DNA of 64,000 nucleotides from Paraglaciecola sp. L1A13 (lineage in GTDB: Bacteria; Pseudomonadota; Gammaproteobacteria; Enterobacterales; Alteromonadaceae): contig NZ_CP047024.1 of the NCBI RefSeq assembly GCF_009796745.1, positions 4,650,001 through 4,714,000 on the forward strand. Reading direction: 5' to 3'. Shown piece after piece: positions 44,214 to 52,647 of the stretch. Both the position numbers and the translations under genes were made by a program. Position 1 is the stretch's first letter; each line of letters begins with the position of its first letter. Under the pieces are notes generated by a model. The model had not been told where the DNA came from, did no database searches, and saw only the letters and a program-made list of their open reading frames with translations.

Positions 44214-44744
44214 ATGAATATTGAAAAACTAACCCCAGGGGCTACTTTCCCCAGTATCGAAGTATTAAATAACAAGGGAGAATGTGTTCCGCTAATTAAT
44301 CCAATAAGTCCAGAGCATTGGACTATGGTTGTGGTGTATCGAGGTGTGCATTGTCCTGTGTGCACTAAGTATTTAACCCAACTGCAGGAAATGCGCACGC
44401 AGTTTCAAGATATCAAAGTGGATATCGTTGCCGTGTCAGCCGATACCGTTGAGCAGTTGAACAAAAAGCTAGATGATGTAGCTGCTGAATACCCCGTCTA
44501 CGCTGGTCTAAGCATGGATTACATGAAGGAATTAGGGTTATTCGTATCAGATCCTAGATCAGACGCGGAAACCGATCACCCGTTCCCAGAACCAGGCTTG
44601 TTCGTTATTAATTGTGATAACAAGGTGCAGGTACTTGAAATAGCTAACAGTCCATTTGTTCGCCCTGATCTAAACATGTTGGTATCAGGCTTAGGTTACA
44701 CGCGTAAGAATAACTACCCCATTCGTGGCACCAAAGCGATTTAA
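44214..44744 (+). CDS. Redoxin / AhpC-TSA-like thiol protein
   Basis: 176 residues with a thioredoxin-like fold: MVVVYRGVHCPVCTKYLTQLQEM has a CPVC motif at the position of a peroxiredoxin peroxidatic Cys, VDIVAVSADTVEQLNKKL follows, and a C-terminal PGLFVIN strand is present. Resembles the peroxiredoxin-like families with CxxC. Probably reduces peroxides or acts as a thiol reductase. AGAGGA precedes the ATG. A 14-bp hairpin follows 15 nt after the stop. Confidence 0.85.
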   Translation: MNIEKLTPGATFPSIEVLNNKGECVPLINPISPEHWTMVVVYRGVHCPVCTKYLTQLQEMRTQFQDIKVDIVAVSADTVEQLNKKLDDVAAEYPVYAGLSMDYMKELGLFVSDPRSDAETDHPFPEPGLFVINCDNKVQVLEIANSPFVRPDLNMLVSGLGYTRKNNYPIRGTKAI

Positions 44745-44759
44745 CCGGCTAAAAGTAAA

Positions 44760-44791
44760 AACCTAAGCGTTTTGTCTAAAACGCTTAGGTT
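44760..44791 (+). terminator. strong hairpin after the redoxin gene
   Basis: Perfect 14-bp stem AACCTAAGCGTTTT/AAAACGCTTAGGTT with a GTCT loop, 15 nt after the stop. No U-run follows, so termination may need Rho or the T-rich lower arm. Confidence 0.6.
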
Positions 44792-44852
44792 AACCCAACG
44801 AAAAAACCAAACCATTCATGGGCCGTCAGCAATTCAGTAAAGGAATCCCCGT

Positions 44853-46475
44853 ATGTTTATTGTCAAGTATTACCTAGGTGGTGCGTTGGCCGCTTTACTG
44901 TTGGCGTACTTCAGCGCAAATATACTCGTCTCCGTGCCATTAATATGGATCGGATTATCGCTACTGTGCGTCGGTAGCGCTTATTTACTGCAAAAGCCTG
45001 CTATTTTTCGTAAGAAGCAAGACGGATCGATTCCCTTTTATATACGTTGGCTGTTTATTCCTTTCTTATTAGGTGTTCAACTTTATAACAGTTGGGCGCG
45101 AAAGCATGACAGGGTTCCCGCCATTCAGAAGATTGACGATGATCTGTATCTTGCCTGTCGCTTATTTCCTAGTGATGTAGAACAGTTACATGACTTGAAC
45201 GTGAACGCTATTTTAGATGTTACCGCCGAATTTGATGGACTCGACTGGACTGCCACGTCCGAAGAACTCGCCTATCTAAACGTCCCTGTGCTTGATCATC
45301 AAAGCCCCAGTGAGGAGGATTTGATCCGAGCTGTAAACTGGATTGATAATCACCGCCGAGCAAAACGCGGTGTGGTTGTGCACTGTGCGTTAGGTCGAGG
45401 AAGATCAGTGCTTGTGATGGCAGCCTATTTACTCAGGGTAAACCCTCAGATGAGTGTGCGACAAGCCATTTCAAGCATTCAAGATGTACGAGAAACCGCG
45501 CGCTTAAATGGGCATCAGCTTCGGGCATTATGCAAGATATTTGATGGTGGCAAATTAAGTCCCAAGGCACCAACTTGGTTAATCGCAAATCCGGTATCAG
45601 GGGCCGGGAAATGGCCCGAGAATCGGGAATTTATTGAGCAACGCTTGTCATCTTCGATGCAGCTTAAAATAGTCGAAACCACTCCAGATATCAGCGCCAA
45701 AACCTTGGCAAAACAAGCAGTTGAAGCCGGTGCGGGTCTGGTTATAGCATGCGGTGGGGATGGCACATTGACGGAAGTAGCGTCTGTATTGGTAGGTAGC
45801 AAGGTGCATTTTGCAATCATCCCAATGGGCACCGCAAATGCCCTCGCCCACGCCTTGTTTGGTACTAAGTCAAAAGTGATGCCCATAGAGGTCGCTTGTG
45901 AGCATATCGAGAATGGCGTTCCCACAAAAATTGATACTGCCAGCTGTAACGAGCGCTTAATGCTATTAGTCACCGCTGTAGGTTTTGAGCAGAAAATGAT
46001 TGAAGGTGCTGATCGCGATGAAAAGAACCAAGGAGGCCAAATGGCATACATTAAAGCTCTTTGGGAGGCAGTCAATGTTAATGACTCTCTTGATCTTCGC
46101 ATCGCTATAGATGACGAGGCACAGCAGTCGTTGTCGGTCTGTAGCCTTGTAGTGGCTAATGCTGCGCCCTTTACTACCGTACTGGCACAGGGCGGAGGCG
46201 AGCCTGATGTAAAAGACGGTGAGCTGGATCTTACCTGGTTGCCCCCACAAACCTCTGTTAGCGAGCATATGTTTAGTTTGTCTGAATTGATTGCCCCCAG
46301 CTTATTCGCTGATGCAGAGAATAAAAATGTTCATCACCAACGCATTAAAAAGATAAAAATATCTGCCGACCAGCCACTTAACTATGTTATCGATGGTGAA
46401 ACATATCGAGATGACGCCTTGGATATACGCATTAACCCAAGCTCACTAATCATGTTGATTGCCCCTGATCAATAA
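44853..46475 (+). CDS. Fusion: membrane-anchored dual-specificity phosphatase + diacylglycerol kinase domain
   Basis: 540 residues. Two to three N-terminal helices (residues ~5-47 and 65-78), then a dual-specificity phosphatase domain (~95-230) with HCALGRGRS, catalytic Cys178 and Arg184, and then a diacylglycerol-kinase catalytic domain (~242-540) with GGDGT at 301-305 and PMGTANALAHALF. The phosphatase may act on a phospholipid or phosphoprotein and the kinase on diacylglycerol or a related lipid. The two activities in one chain suggest lipid signalling or remodelling at the membrane. Substrates unknown. Confidence 0.88.
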   Translation: MFIVKYYLGGALAALLLAYFSANILVSVPLIWIGLSLLCVGSAYLLQKPAIFRKKQDGSIPFYIRWLFIPFLLGVQLYNSWARKHDRVPAIQKIDDDLYLACRLFPSDVEQLHDLNVNAILDVTAEFDGLDWTATSEELAYLNVPVLDHQSPSEEDLIRAVNWIDNHRRAKRGVVVHCALGRGRSVLVMAAYLLRVNPQMSVRQAISSIQDVRETARLNGHQLRALCKIFDGGKLSPKAPTWLIANPVSGAGKWPENREFIEQRLSSSMQLKIVETTPDISAKTLAKQAVEAGAGLVIACGGDGTLTEVASVLVGSKVHFAIIPMGTANALAHALFGTKSKVMPIEVACEHIENGVPTKIDTASCNERLMLLVTAVGFEQKMIEGADRDEKNQGGQMAYIKALWEAVNVNDSLDLRIAIDDEAQQSLSVCSLVVANAAPFTTVLAQGGGEPDVKDGELDLTWLPPQTSVSEHMFSLSELIAPSLFADAENKNVHHQRIKKIKISADQPLNYVIDGETYRDDALDIRINPSSLIMLIAPDQ

Positions 46476-46503
46476 TGTTCACAGCGTTAAGCAAAATCGA
46501 TTG

Positions 46504-46533
46504 AAAGGGTAAGTACCATGCTTGCCTTTTTTT
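46504..46533 (+). terminator. terminator after the phosphatase-kinase fusion
   Basis: Stem AAAGG-GT-AAG / CTT-G-CCTTT (small bulge and a G-T pair) followed by seven T; starts 28 nt after the stop. Confidence 0.65.
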
Positions 46534-46760
46534 ATGTCCTGCATTTAGGTAGATAAACCACTCAACTATTCCCTACTTTGGTGTGCACTTTTTACCATAC
46601 CCGCAGTAATTTTTGCCTAAGCTAAAAAGAGTAATCTACTGAAAGCCTTGTAAACAAAGGACTGCAAGGTTGGCTTCAATTTTGAATAAGACAATATATC
46701 AAGACAAACTCAATAAGCTGCGTAGTTGACTCGCAGCAAAGACCCAAAAGAGCATCGCTA

Positions 46761-47306
46761 ATGAATATATTGCCTGATTACATTTTGCTAAAGCCGACCT
46801 TAACCCTTTGTATGATTTGCCTTTGTTTATTCGGTTGTACCAGCGTCCCGCCAACCCAGTATCAGGCAGCCCAAGAAAATGGGGCTCAGGGTTATAGCCA
46901 TATTCAGTTAAGCGATAATCAATATCGTGTTGTGTTTAAAGGCAACAAAAGTACTACCGAAAATGATGTAAAAAATTTCGCGCTACTTCACGCTGCCGAG
47001 TTAACTACCGCACAAGGCTATAATTGGTTTACCGTTGTTGAAAGCGATACTGACATTGAAACAAAAGACCTAACTCGCGTTGGCCCAAGTACCATAAACC
47101 CCATACAGGGCGACACAACTTGCGGTTTACTTGGCTGTGCTACACCAAGCTCTCCTAACTATGCTGGCGGCGAAGTCACCACCAAGCAGGTAAAAGAAAA
47201 CATCATGTCTTCACTGCTTATTACCATGGGCAAGGGTGATCCAAAGACTCCACTGGAAGTATTCGACGCTGTGCAACTTGCTAAAAATTTGCGCCAAGCT
47301 CATTAG
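46761..47306 (+). CDS. CC0125/CC1285-family lipoprotein
   Basis: 181 residues: signal peptide with lipobox LFGC (Cys26), then a domain with YRVVFKGNKSTTENDVKNFALLHAAELTTAQGYNWFTVVE, the family's AAELT-x-x-x-G-Y-x-x-F signature. Two further cysteines (TTCGLLGC) may form a disulfide. Outer-membrane lipoprotein by the residues after the Cys (no Asp at +2); function unknown. Own terminator follows. Confidence 0.83.
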   Translation: MNILPDYILLKPTLTLCMICLCLFGCTSVPPTQYQAAQENGAQGYSHIQLSDNQYRVVFKGNKSTTENDVKNFALLHAAELTTAQGYNWFTVVESDTDIETKDLTRVGPSTINPIQGDTTCGLLGCATPSSPNYAGGEVTTKQVKENIMSSLLITMGKGDPKTPLEVFDAVQLAKNLRQAH

Positions 47307-47339
47307 ATTAACTGCTGCACGTCATGTGCGTTCCCCCTT

Positions 47340-47367
47340 GCGAGTACCTATTGGTACTCGCTTTTTT
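47340..47367 (+). terminator. rho-independent terminator after the lipoprotein gene
   Basis: GCGAGTACC/GGTACTCGC perfect 9-bp stem, TATT loop, then six T; 34 nt after the stop and 28 nt before the next ATG. Confidence 0.92.
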
Positions 47368-47394
47368 CATTTTTAATAGCCTTAGGAGCAGATA

Positions 47395-48444
47395 ATGGAA
47401 TTTAAAGCACTCGGCGATTTTTCTTCATTGATCAACGATAAACTACAGAGTTGGCTCGAGCAAACTATCGCCCACCTGCCAAATTTCGTCGTCGCCATCG
47501 TGATAATTATCGTCTTCTCTATCTTAGCGCGCGTGATGAGCAAAATGCTGCGTAAAGGCTTACACCGAGCTCTTGATTCAAGACAAATCGCTGACCTGCT
47601 CGCATCGATATTTAAAGCGGTGGTAATGTGTACCGGTATATTTATCGCCTTAGAATTTTTAGGCTTATCCGGAACGGTTACCTCGTTATTAGCTGGTGCC
47701 GGCATTGTCGGTTTAGCCATTGGTTTTGCCTTTCAAGATATGACTGAAAACTTAATTGCCGGCATCGCGATGGGTATTAGAAAACCCTTTGAACTAGGTG
47801 ATGTAGTTCAGGCAGAAGGTGTATTCGGTAATGTAAGGGCGATTAACTTACGCAATACGATCGTAGAAACCTTCTTCGGTCAAATTGAAGTTATTCCTAA
47901 TAAAATTCTCTTCCGAAATATCCTGACTAACTATTCAACCATAGGTTTACGCCGACTTGAAATACCCGTGGGTATCTCTTATGGCGATGACCCAGCCGCA
48001 GCGGCCAAACTATTGACAGACAAGATCAACGAATGTGACTTTGTTATTAAAAAAGAAGAAACGGCAGTTTACGTAGAGAGCTTTGGTGACAGCAGCATCA
48101 ATATGCTGGTGTGGTTTTGGATAGATTACCCAGGCGATACAGGATTTATGGTCGCCCGTCACGAAGCCATAATATTAATTAAAAAGACCCTAGAAGAAGC
48201 CGACTTCTTAATCCCGTTCCCTATTCGTACTTTGGACTTCGGTGCCAAAGGCGGTGAGAAGTTAGACTCTATGCTTGCCAGCCAGCAAAATACAGGAAAG
48301 GGCAGTGATGAAAATCATAGCGCTGAAAATAAAGGTGGCGAGCATAGAAGTAGTGAAAAACGCAGTACTGGCGAGAAAAGCGCAGATCAAACAAACGCAA
48401 AAACCGCAAGTGCGCCATCCTCTGTAAATGACAACCAATCATAA
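47395..48444 (+). CDS. Small-conductance mechanosensitive channel (MscS)
   Basis: 349 residues. Three helices: one at ~25-50, one at ~65-85, and the pore helix SLLAGAGIVGLAIGFAFQDMTENLIAGIAMGI, then the beta domain (KPFELGDVVQAEGVFGNVRAINLRNT, EVIPNKILFRNILTNYS) and the C-terminal cage. The last ~60 residues (from ~290) are a low-complexity Ser/Glu/Lys/Gly tail absent from E. coli MscS, probably disordered. Opens under membrane tension. AGGAG precedes the ATG; own terminator follows. Confidence 0.92.
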   Translation: MEFKALGDFSSLINDKLQSWLEQTIAHLPNFVVAIVIIIVFSILARVMSKMLRKGLHRALDSRQIADLLASIFKAVVMCTGIFIALEFLGLSGTVTSLLAGAGIVGLAIGFAFQDMTENLIAGIAMGIRKPFELGDVVQAEGVFGNVRAINLRNTIVETFFGQIEVIPNKILFRNILTNYSTIGLRRLEIPVGISYGDDPAAAAKLLTDKINECDFVIKKEETAVYVESFGDSSINMLVWFWIDYPGDTGFMVARHEAIILIKKTLEEADFLIPFPIRTLDFGAKGGEKLDSMLASQQNTGKGSDENHSAENKGGEHRSSEKRSTGEKSADQTNAKTASAPSSVNDNQS

Positions 48445-48470
48445 TAAAAAGTGCATAAGGGATAATCTGT

Positions 48471-48506
48471 AAAAAGCACCTTGGGGCAACCTGAGGTGCT
48501 TTTTTC
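48471..48506 (+). terminator. rho-independent terminator after mscS
   Basis: AAAAAGCACCT/AGGTGCTTTTT 11-bp stem with a 12-nt loop followed by more T; 27 nt after the stop. Confidence 0.92.
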
Positions 48507-48898
48507 TTTTTAAACGCGCGCTTTATAAAAGGTTGTCTTTGAGTTAAATAGAATAAATATTTATAACAATTCACTGCGTTAATCATATCGATACTTAACC
48601 CTACCTTGATTGACGAGTACGCCTAACTACAAGCTGCCTCGGTAGTTTATTCAACGCTACTGCAATCTTTACTTGGTGTAAAAATAATCCCTGAACATTT
48701 TTACTTAAATAACTTTCTGCAATTAAAAAACGCTCCAATAATAAACTTAAACCGTTGATTTAAATGGTTTTATTAAATTTAAAATATTTTATATTTATTA
48801 ACTAAATACGCATTATCTGGTACAGCCATTGCAATTACTTTATTAGCTCAGAGCAATCCTCTGACGAGATAATAAGTTTAATCACAAAGGAGTAATCT
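48507..48898. other. AT-rich intergenic region, no gene seen
   Basis: About 390 nt between the mscS terminator and the DUF2383 gene. Strongly AT-rich in 48,700-48,810, with no supported reading frame or clear repeat. The last 100 nt presumably hold the promoter of the downstream gene. Confidence 0.5.
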
Positions 48899-49342
48899 AT
48901 GTCTAATCCAAATCATGTTGAAAAAGTATCATCGATTATCAAAGTGCTAAATGGCGGCATCGAGTTTTATTCAGAGGCCATCAAAAAAGTCGACTCTCAA
49001 AGTGTTAAAGCGGTCTTCGAGAAGATGATTAGCGACAAGCAAGCAGCTATCACTACCCTACAACCATTCGCGGTTTCCGAGCAGGGTGAATACGAGGATG
49101 ATACCGCTATGAGTGTCGATATCCGAAATATGTACACCAACGTTATCAGCTCGCTCACTTCTAACAGTGACCACACTTACGTGAGTCAGTTGGAAGAAGT
49201 AGAAGACAAAATATTAGCTGTATTGCGCGATGCATTGAAAGAAGACCAACCCGCAGCGTGCACGATGGCGCTAAACGGGGTGTTAACAGACATGAAGCAA
49301 AATCATGACCAAATGCGTGCCCTACAAAAAAGCACCGCATAA
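48899..49342 (+). CDS. DUF2383 / PA2169-family four-helix bundle protein
   Basis: 147 residues, ferritin-like four-helix bundle: VSSIIKVLNGGIEFYSEAIKKVDSQSVKAVFEKMISDKQAAITTLQPF, then DHTYVSQLEEVEDKILAVLRDALKE and MKQNHDQMRALQ. The helix pattern matches PA2169/DUF2383 proteins, induced in stationary phase or stress; function unknown. A strong AAAGGAG lies 6 nt before the ATG, suggesting high expression. Terminated by a strong hairpin. Confidence 0.87.
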   Translation: MSNPNHVEKVSSIIKVLNGGIEFYSEAIKKVDSQSVKAVFEKMISDKQAAITTLQPFAVSEQGEYEDDTAMSVDIRNMYTNVISSLTSNSDHTYVSQLEEVEDKILAVLRDALKEDQPAACTMALNGVLTDMKQNHDQMRALQKSTA

Positions 49343-49416
49343 GTCTCTGTGCTGATTATAGTGAAGACGATGGCCTGTTCACACGTCATCGTTGGCATTC
49401 ACTGATCTTTTGATGT

Positions 49417-49453
49417 AAAAACACCCCGTCACGTCAGTGGCGAGGTGTTTTTT
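49417..49453. terminator. bidirectional terminator
   Basis: AAAACACC-C-CG-T-CAC / GTG-G-CG-A-GGTGTTTT stem with flanking A and T runs, between the DUF2383 gene (+) and the Trp-rich protein gene (-). Confidence 0.88.
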
Positions 49454-49480
49454 GTCTGTCGTATGTTAACCCAAACGCAG

Positions 49481-49696
49481 TTATTTCCAGCCTAGTAGCC
49501 AATGTGTTGTGTCTTTCAAATCATGCCAATCAATTAGACTCGCGCGTTTTGACATTACCGCTTCTATGGTGCATGAAAGAACAGCGTCATTTTCATCAAA
49601 CGTTATTTCAGTGACGATAAAATGTTTTTCTTTACGCACAGGCGTTATAGCTGTCCACTTACTGTTGAGTAATTTTTTGGGATTAATTTGATTCAT
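49481..49696 (-). CDS. TIGR02450 family Trp-rich protein
   Basis: 71 residues beginning MNQINPKKLLNSKWTA, the signature opening of TIGR02450, with HFIVTEITFDE and a C-terminal WHDLKDTTHWLLGWK that gives the high Trp content. Function unknown. An in-frame ATG at 49714 exists, but family members start at the MNxINPKKLL methionine. Neither start has a strong ribosome-binding site. Downstream of the TPR-like gene on the same strand. Confidence 0.85.
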   Translation of the reverse strand: MNQINPKKLLNSKWTAITPVRKEKHFIVTEITFDENDAVLSCTIEAVMSKRASLIDWHDLKDTTHWLLGWK

Positions 49697-49723
49697 TTGA
49701 CTGGGAGTATACATGCTGCTGAT

Positions 49724-50146
49724 TTAGGCAATCAGTAGAGACGAAAGCAAATCATCTATCTCTTCTTTGAGTTCTTTATCTTCAATTTTATTGGCACTAA
49801 CTTTCGCCGCTTGTAGGTTTTTAATGGCCGCGCCTTTGTCATTTAACTCCACTTGCAGTTTCGCCATCGAAAACGCGATAGACGACATATGGTCTTTCGA
49901 ATTCATGGCAATCGCTTTATCCAAAGCTTTTTGATACACCACTACTGCTCTAGGCAAATCATCGGTAAAATCAGCCAAGGTTTCCCACTGTTCAGGATGA
50001 TCCTTAGCGGTTCCTTCATGCTCAACACATACAGCCTCAAGCTCAGCGTAGAGTGAATCGAACGCCGCTTGATCCTCTTTCTCAGCCGCTGCCATTAACT
50101 TCTCTGACAGGTTATAAACCGCTTTGTATATTTTGGTATTAATCAT
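49724..50146 (-). CDS. TPR-like helical protein, unknown function
   Basis: 140 residues, all helical with TPR-like spacing (AVYNLSEKLMAAAEKEDQAAFDSLYAELEAVC, DLPRAVVVYQKALDKAIAMNSKDHMSSIAFSMAKLQVELNDKGAAIKNLQAAKVSA). No signal peptide. ATG at 50146 with AAAGG ~9 nt upstream is preferred over the in-frame TTG at 50164. No motif specifies a partner. Followed 27 nt later by the Trp-rich protein gene. Confidence 0.78.
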   Translation of the reverse strand: MINTKIYKAVYNLSEKLMAAAEKEDQAAFDSLYAELEAVCVEHEGTAKDHPEQWETLADFTDDLPRAVVVYQKALDKAIAMNSKDHMSSIAFSMAKLQVELNDKGAAIKNLQAAKVSANKIEDKELKEEIDDLLSSLLIA

Positions 50147-50583
50147 CACATATGCCTTTATCAAAAATCATTGAGCGATAAGATGATCCCCACTGCTCAT
50201 TTATGACGGCAAAGATAGCACGATTATCACAATCAGCATTGCGCTAAGTAATATTGGGCTCGTATTGCCAATATTACAGCGTACCTAGTGCAATGCTTTC
50301 CCAAGGCGCTTTTGCCTTCCCCCAACTCAAATAATACGAGCACCAAAGACTAATGCTGGGTAGTTTACATTAAAGAAACGGTAATCTTTAGCTACGCAGT
50401 TGCACTTGCTTAGCGGTTAACCATAGGGGAGATACTAGAAATAGAGACTTGTTGAATGGCGGTATGTAAAACGTATGATGTTGTAATCGAAGAATGTTGA
50501 TAAACGAAGTTGATAAGACAGCTGCCAAATACTCCAAGTGAGCAGTACTCACAAACTTCTCCTTGCGCGAGCAGAAACGCAAA
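50147..50583. other. intergenic region with stacked inverted repeats
   Basis: 437 nt. AATATTGG-N10-CCAATATT (50250-50275, perfect 8-bp arms) overlaps a longer pair, GCTCGTATT (50258-50266) and AATACGAGC (50333-50341), and a small stem AAGGC/GCCTT (50313-50328). The pairs are partly mutually exclusive. A 70-codon minus-strand frame at 50388-50600 overlaps the next gene and has no support. Could be a small RNA or operator cluster; not assignable. Confidence 0.45.
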
Positions 50584-50931
50584 TTACATTTGCGCATCAC
50601 TACTTTGCATATACTGCATATTGTCTAATTCAAGTAGCGACAACCCACGAACTGCTTGATCTGAAGCCATTTTACTCCAACCAGAATCAGCATGCTTACG
50701 AGCCATACCAAAATAATGCACTGCACGTTCAACGCGAAGTTTGGTATTACGATCAGACATGTCGTACTGAGTTTCAGTCAACTTAGCCTCAAGTTGCTGA
50801 AGCTCTGCAGGTAATATCGGCATTGTGGTAGCCGTATTAGCATTAAATACACTTTCATCCGCTTGCGCACTCAAAAGCGCACTGCCTGCAGCTAATGTAA
50901 GAATAGTGGTCACAGATAATAAGATTTTCAT
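50584..50931 (-). CDS. small exported protein, unknown function
   Basis: 115 residues. Signal peptide (MKILLSVTTILTLAAGSALLSAQA), then a mature part with helical, charged sequence (AELQQLEAKLTETQYDMSDRNTKLRVERAVHYFGMARKHADSGWSKMASDQAVRGLSLLELD) and no cysteines. Probably periplasmic. GAGAAA lies upstream of the ATG. Family not recognised. Confidence 0.72.
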   Translation of the reverse strand: MKILLSVTTILTLAAGSALLSAQADESVFNANTATTMPILPAELQQLEAKLTETQYDMSDRNTKLRVERAVHYFGMARKHADSGWSKMASDQAVRGLSLLELDNMQYMQSSDAQM

Positions 50932-51786
50932 GGTTTCTCTCTTTATGGTAATTAATTAAACAAGGTCTATAGCCCTGCCTTAAAAACAGTATTTGCAATA
51001 TCGATGCCCCATCTAGCCAAAGGCAATAAAGTGACAGACATCAAGTGCAAAGAAATAAAATTACAATTAAAATCAAGAAGTTAAAATGATATCAACTCTT
51101 GCTTCACTGCATGTAATTGGTAGCGCCTACTGAAAACAGGCCTACATCTTCCTGAATAACTTAGAGTTTTTTACACACGCATCAGATAAAAAATACTGAT
51201 ACATAAGCTGATTGATTTTTGTGCTTTAGAGACTAAATTGAACATCAGCTTTCGATGCGAAGAAGATAACATGGTTAAAATTGCTTAACGATTAGACAAT
51301 ATGTTTAGAAAGCCAAATTAAATATGCACTGAATTAACTAACACGGCAGTAACTTAAAGTCATAAATAAGCACAACATACGGCTTGTTGAACACGTTGTT
51401 GCTTTTGATTTTTATCTGACTCTATAGGCCTTAAAAACCGCGCAGGCGAAGCGCTTTCACTCTGAGTTTTTTTACAACACATAGGTGCCCGAGGTAGATA
51501 TCGCAAGGTAGAGCAAAGCAAGGCATATCAGGCTACCAGACGATTATCCGAGAATAAAAACTGACTAAAGGTGGTGTATTCGCTTTTAGCTATTATTGCT
51601 TTACTCTGCTCTACGCATCATTCCTATGATATTGAAAGTTGTTGGCAAGAACATTGCCTGCTTGATGTTTACTAGCTGTTGAGGAAAGTGCGGCTAGAAA
51701 CTCTTGGAAGGTATTTGAAATTACGCCATAGATTGCAAAAAGAAAAGTGTATGCCTTGGTCATCGCAGACCATAAATATCAGCAAA
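50932..51786. other. longest non-coding-looking stretch in the window
   Basis: 855 nt with no long reading frame. 50,941-51,350 is AT-rich with nothing recognisable. From about 51,370 to 51,580 composition shifts and a short Cys-rich frame appears on the minus strand (51360-51482). The remaining 51,590-51,780 has no support for a gene. May be a degraded gene or mobile-element remnant; no terminal repeats were found. Confidence 0.5.
51360..51482 (-). CDS. possible 40-residue Cys-rich peptide
   Basis: Frame from ATG 51482 to TGA 51360. The product begins MCCKKTQSES, continues with a basic, Gln-rich stretch and ends VQQAVCCAYL, so it has CC pairs at both ends. The frame stays open upstream of the ATG for some 18 codons. 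No clear ribosome-binding site. It could be a fragment of a decayed gene or a chance frame. Confidence 0.2.
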   Translation of the reverse strand: MCCKKTQSESASPARFLRPIESDKNQKQQRVQQAVCCAYL

Positions 51787-52374
51787 CTATTCCACCAATT
51801 CAATACCCAACGAATCGAGTAACCCTAACGCTTCAATACGGGAAAAACGCGCCTTGTCTAGCCTATTGTGCCTAATATCAATATGATAATTCTGGACCTC
51901 AGTAAAATCAGCTTGTCTTAAATCGGTATTATGAAAACGACTATGTGTCAGCTCACTGCCGCAAAATATCGCTTTAATAAATACCCCTTCAGAAAAATCA
52001 ACGTCGTGCACTTTGCAATCAATCATGCAAAGCCCTTGAAGATTCAGGCCAAAGAACGACCCGGCATCAAGTAAGCAACGGGTAAATTTAGGCGAATCCC
52101 CCAAATTAGCTGACCAATCAGCATGTGCCCAATCGATACCCAGCAACTTACAATCACTAAATAGCGCACTATGAAATTGACTATTGTTCAAGCCGAGCAT
52201 TGATAAATCACAGTGTGAAAATTCACACTCGTCGAAGACACAGTATCGCCACTGATTTTTTGGTAAATTGAGTCCTTCGAAGCGACATTGTTCAAAGCGA
52301 ATTCCATCCCAGCACGAAAGGTTAAACAGCGGGTGCTGAGCATCTATGACGATGTCGTAATATTCGTGTTGCAT
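51787..52374 (-). CDS. Pentapeptide-repeat protein (Qnr/McbG-like)
   Basis: 195 residues with a run of pentapeptide repeats A(D/N)LxF-type: FNLSCWDGIRFEQCRFEGLNL, CVFDECEFSHCDLSMLGLNNSQF, FSDCKLLGIDWAHADW, FTRCLLDAGSFFGLNL, and DVDFSEGVFIKAIFCGSELTHSRFHNTDLRQADF, ending in a helical cap. This right-handed square beta-helix with an N-terminal and loop region resembles chromosomal Qnr homologues of marine bacteria, which protect DNA gyrase from quinolones or toxins. Gyrase protection is possible but not shown. Confidence 0.85.
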   Translation of the reverse strand: MQHEYYDIVIDAQHPLFNLSCWDGIRFEQCRFEGLNLPKNQWRYCVFDECEFSHCDLSMLGLNNSQFHSALFSDCKLLGIDWAHADWSANLGDSPKFTRCLLDAGSFFGLNLQGLCMIDCKVHDVDFSEGVFIKAIFCGSELTHSRFHNTDLRQADFTEVQNYHIDIRHNRLDKARFSRIEALGLLDSLGIELVE

Positions 52375-52578
52375 TATTTAATGACCCATTCGATTATTTG
52401 TCGATTACACAGCACGTCCACTAGCGATTTCCTAGAGGGGTTGGTATAAGCATAAAATTCGAAAACGATAGCATGCCTATGTCTAAAGCACGATAGTTCG
52501 CGTGTTATGGTCGAAGGTTGATAGAACAGAAAAATGAAATGTTAAGGAGGGGGGATATGCTTAAATCTAACGGGGTTT

Positions 52579-52619
52579 AACCCAGCCCCAGAATCACGTT
52601 GCTTACTCTGGGACGGGTT
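52579..52619 (-). terminator. hairpin after the exported HAD gene
   Basis: AACC-(4 nt)-CCCAGA / TCTGGG-(3 nt)-GGTT arms with a 14-nt loop, 29 nt past the stop on the minus strand. No strong T-run follows. Confidence 0.45.
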
Positions 52620-52647
52620 ATGAACGATATAGCTATCAATTTAAACT

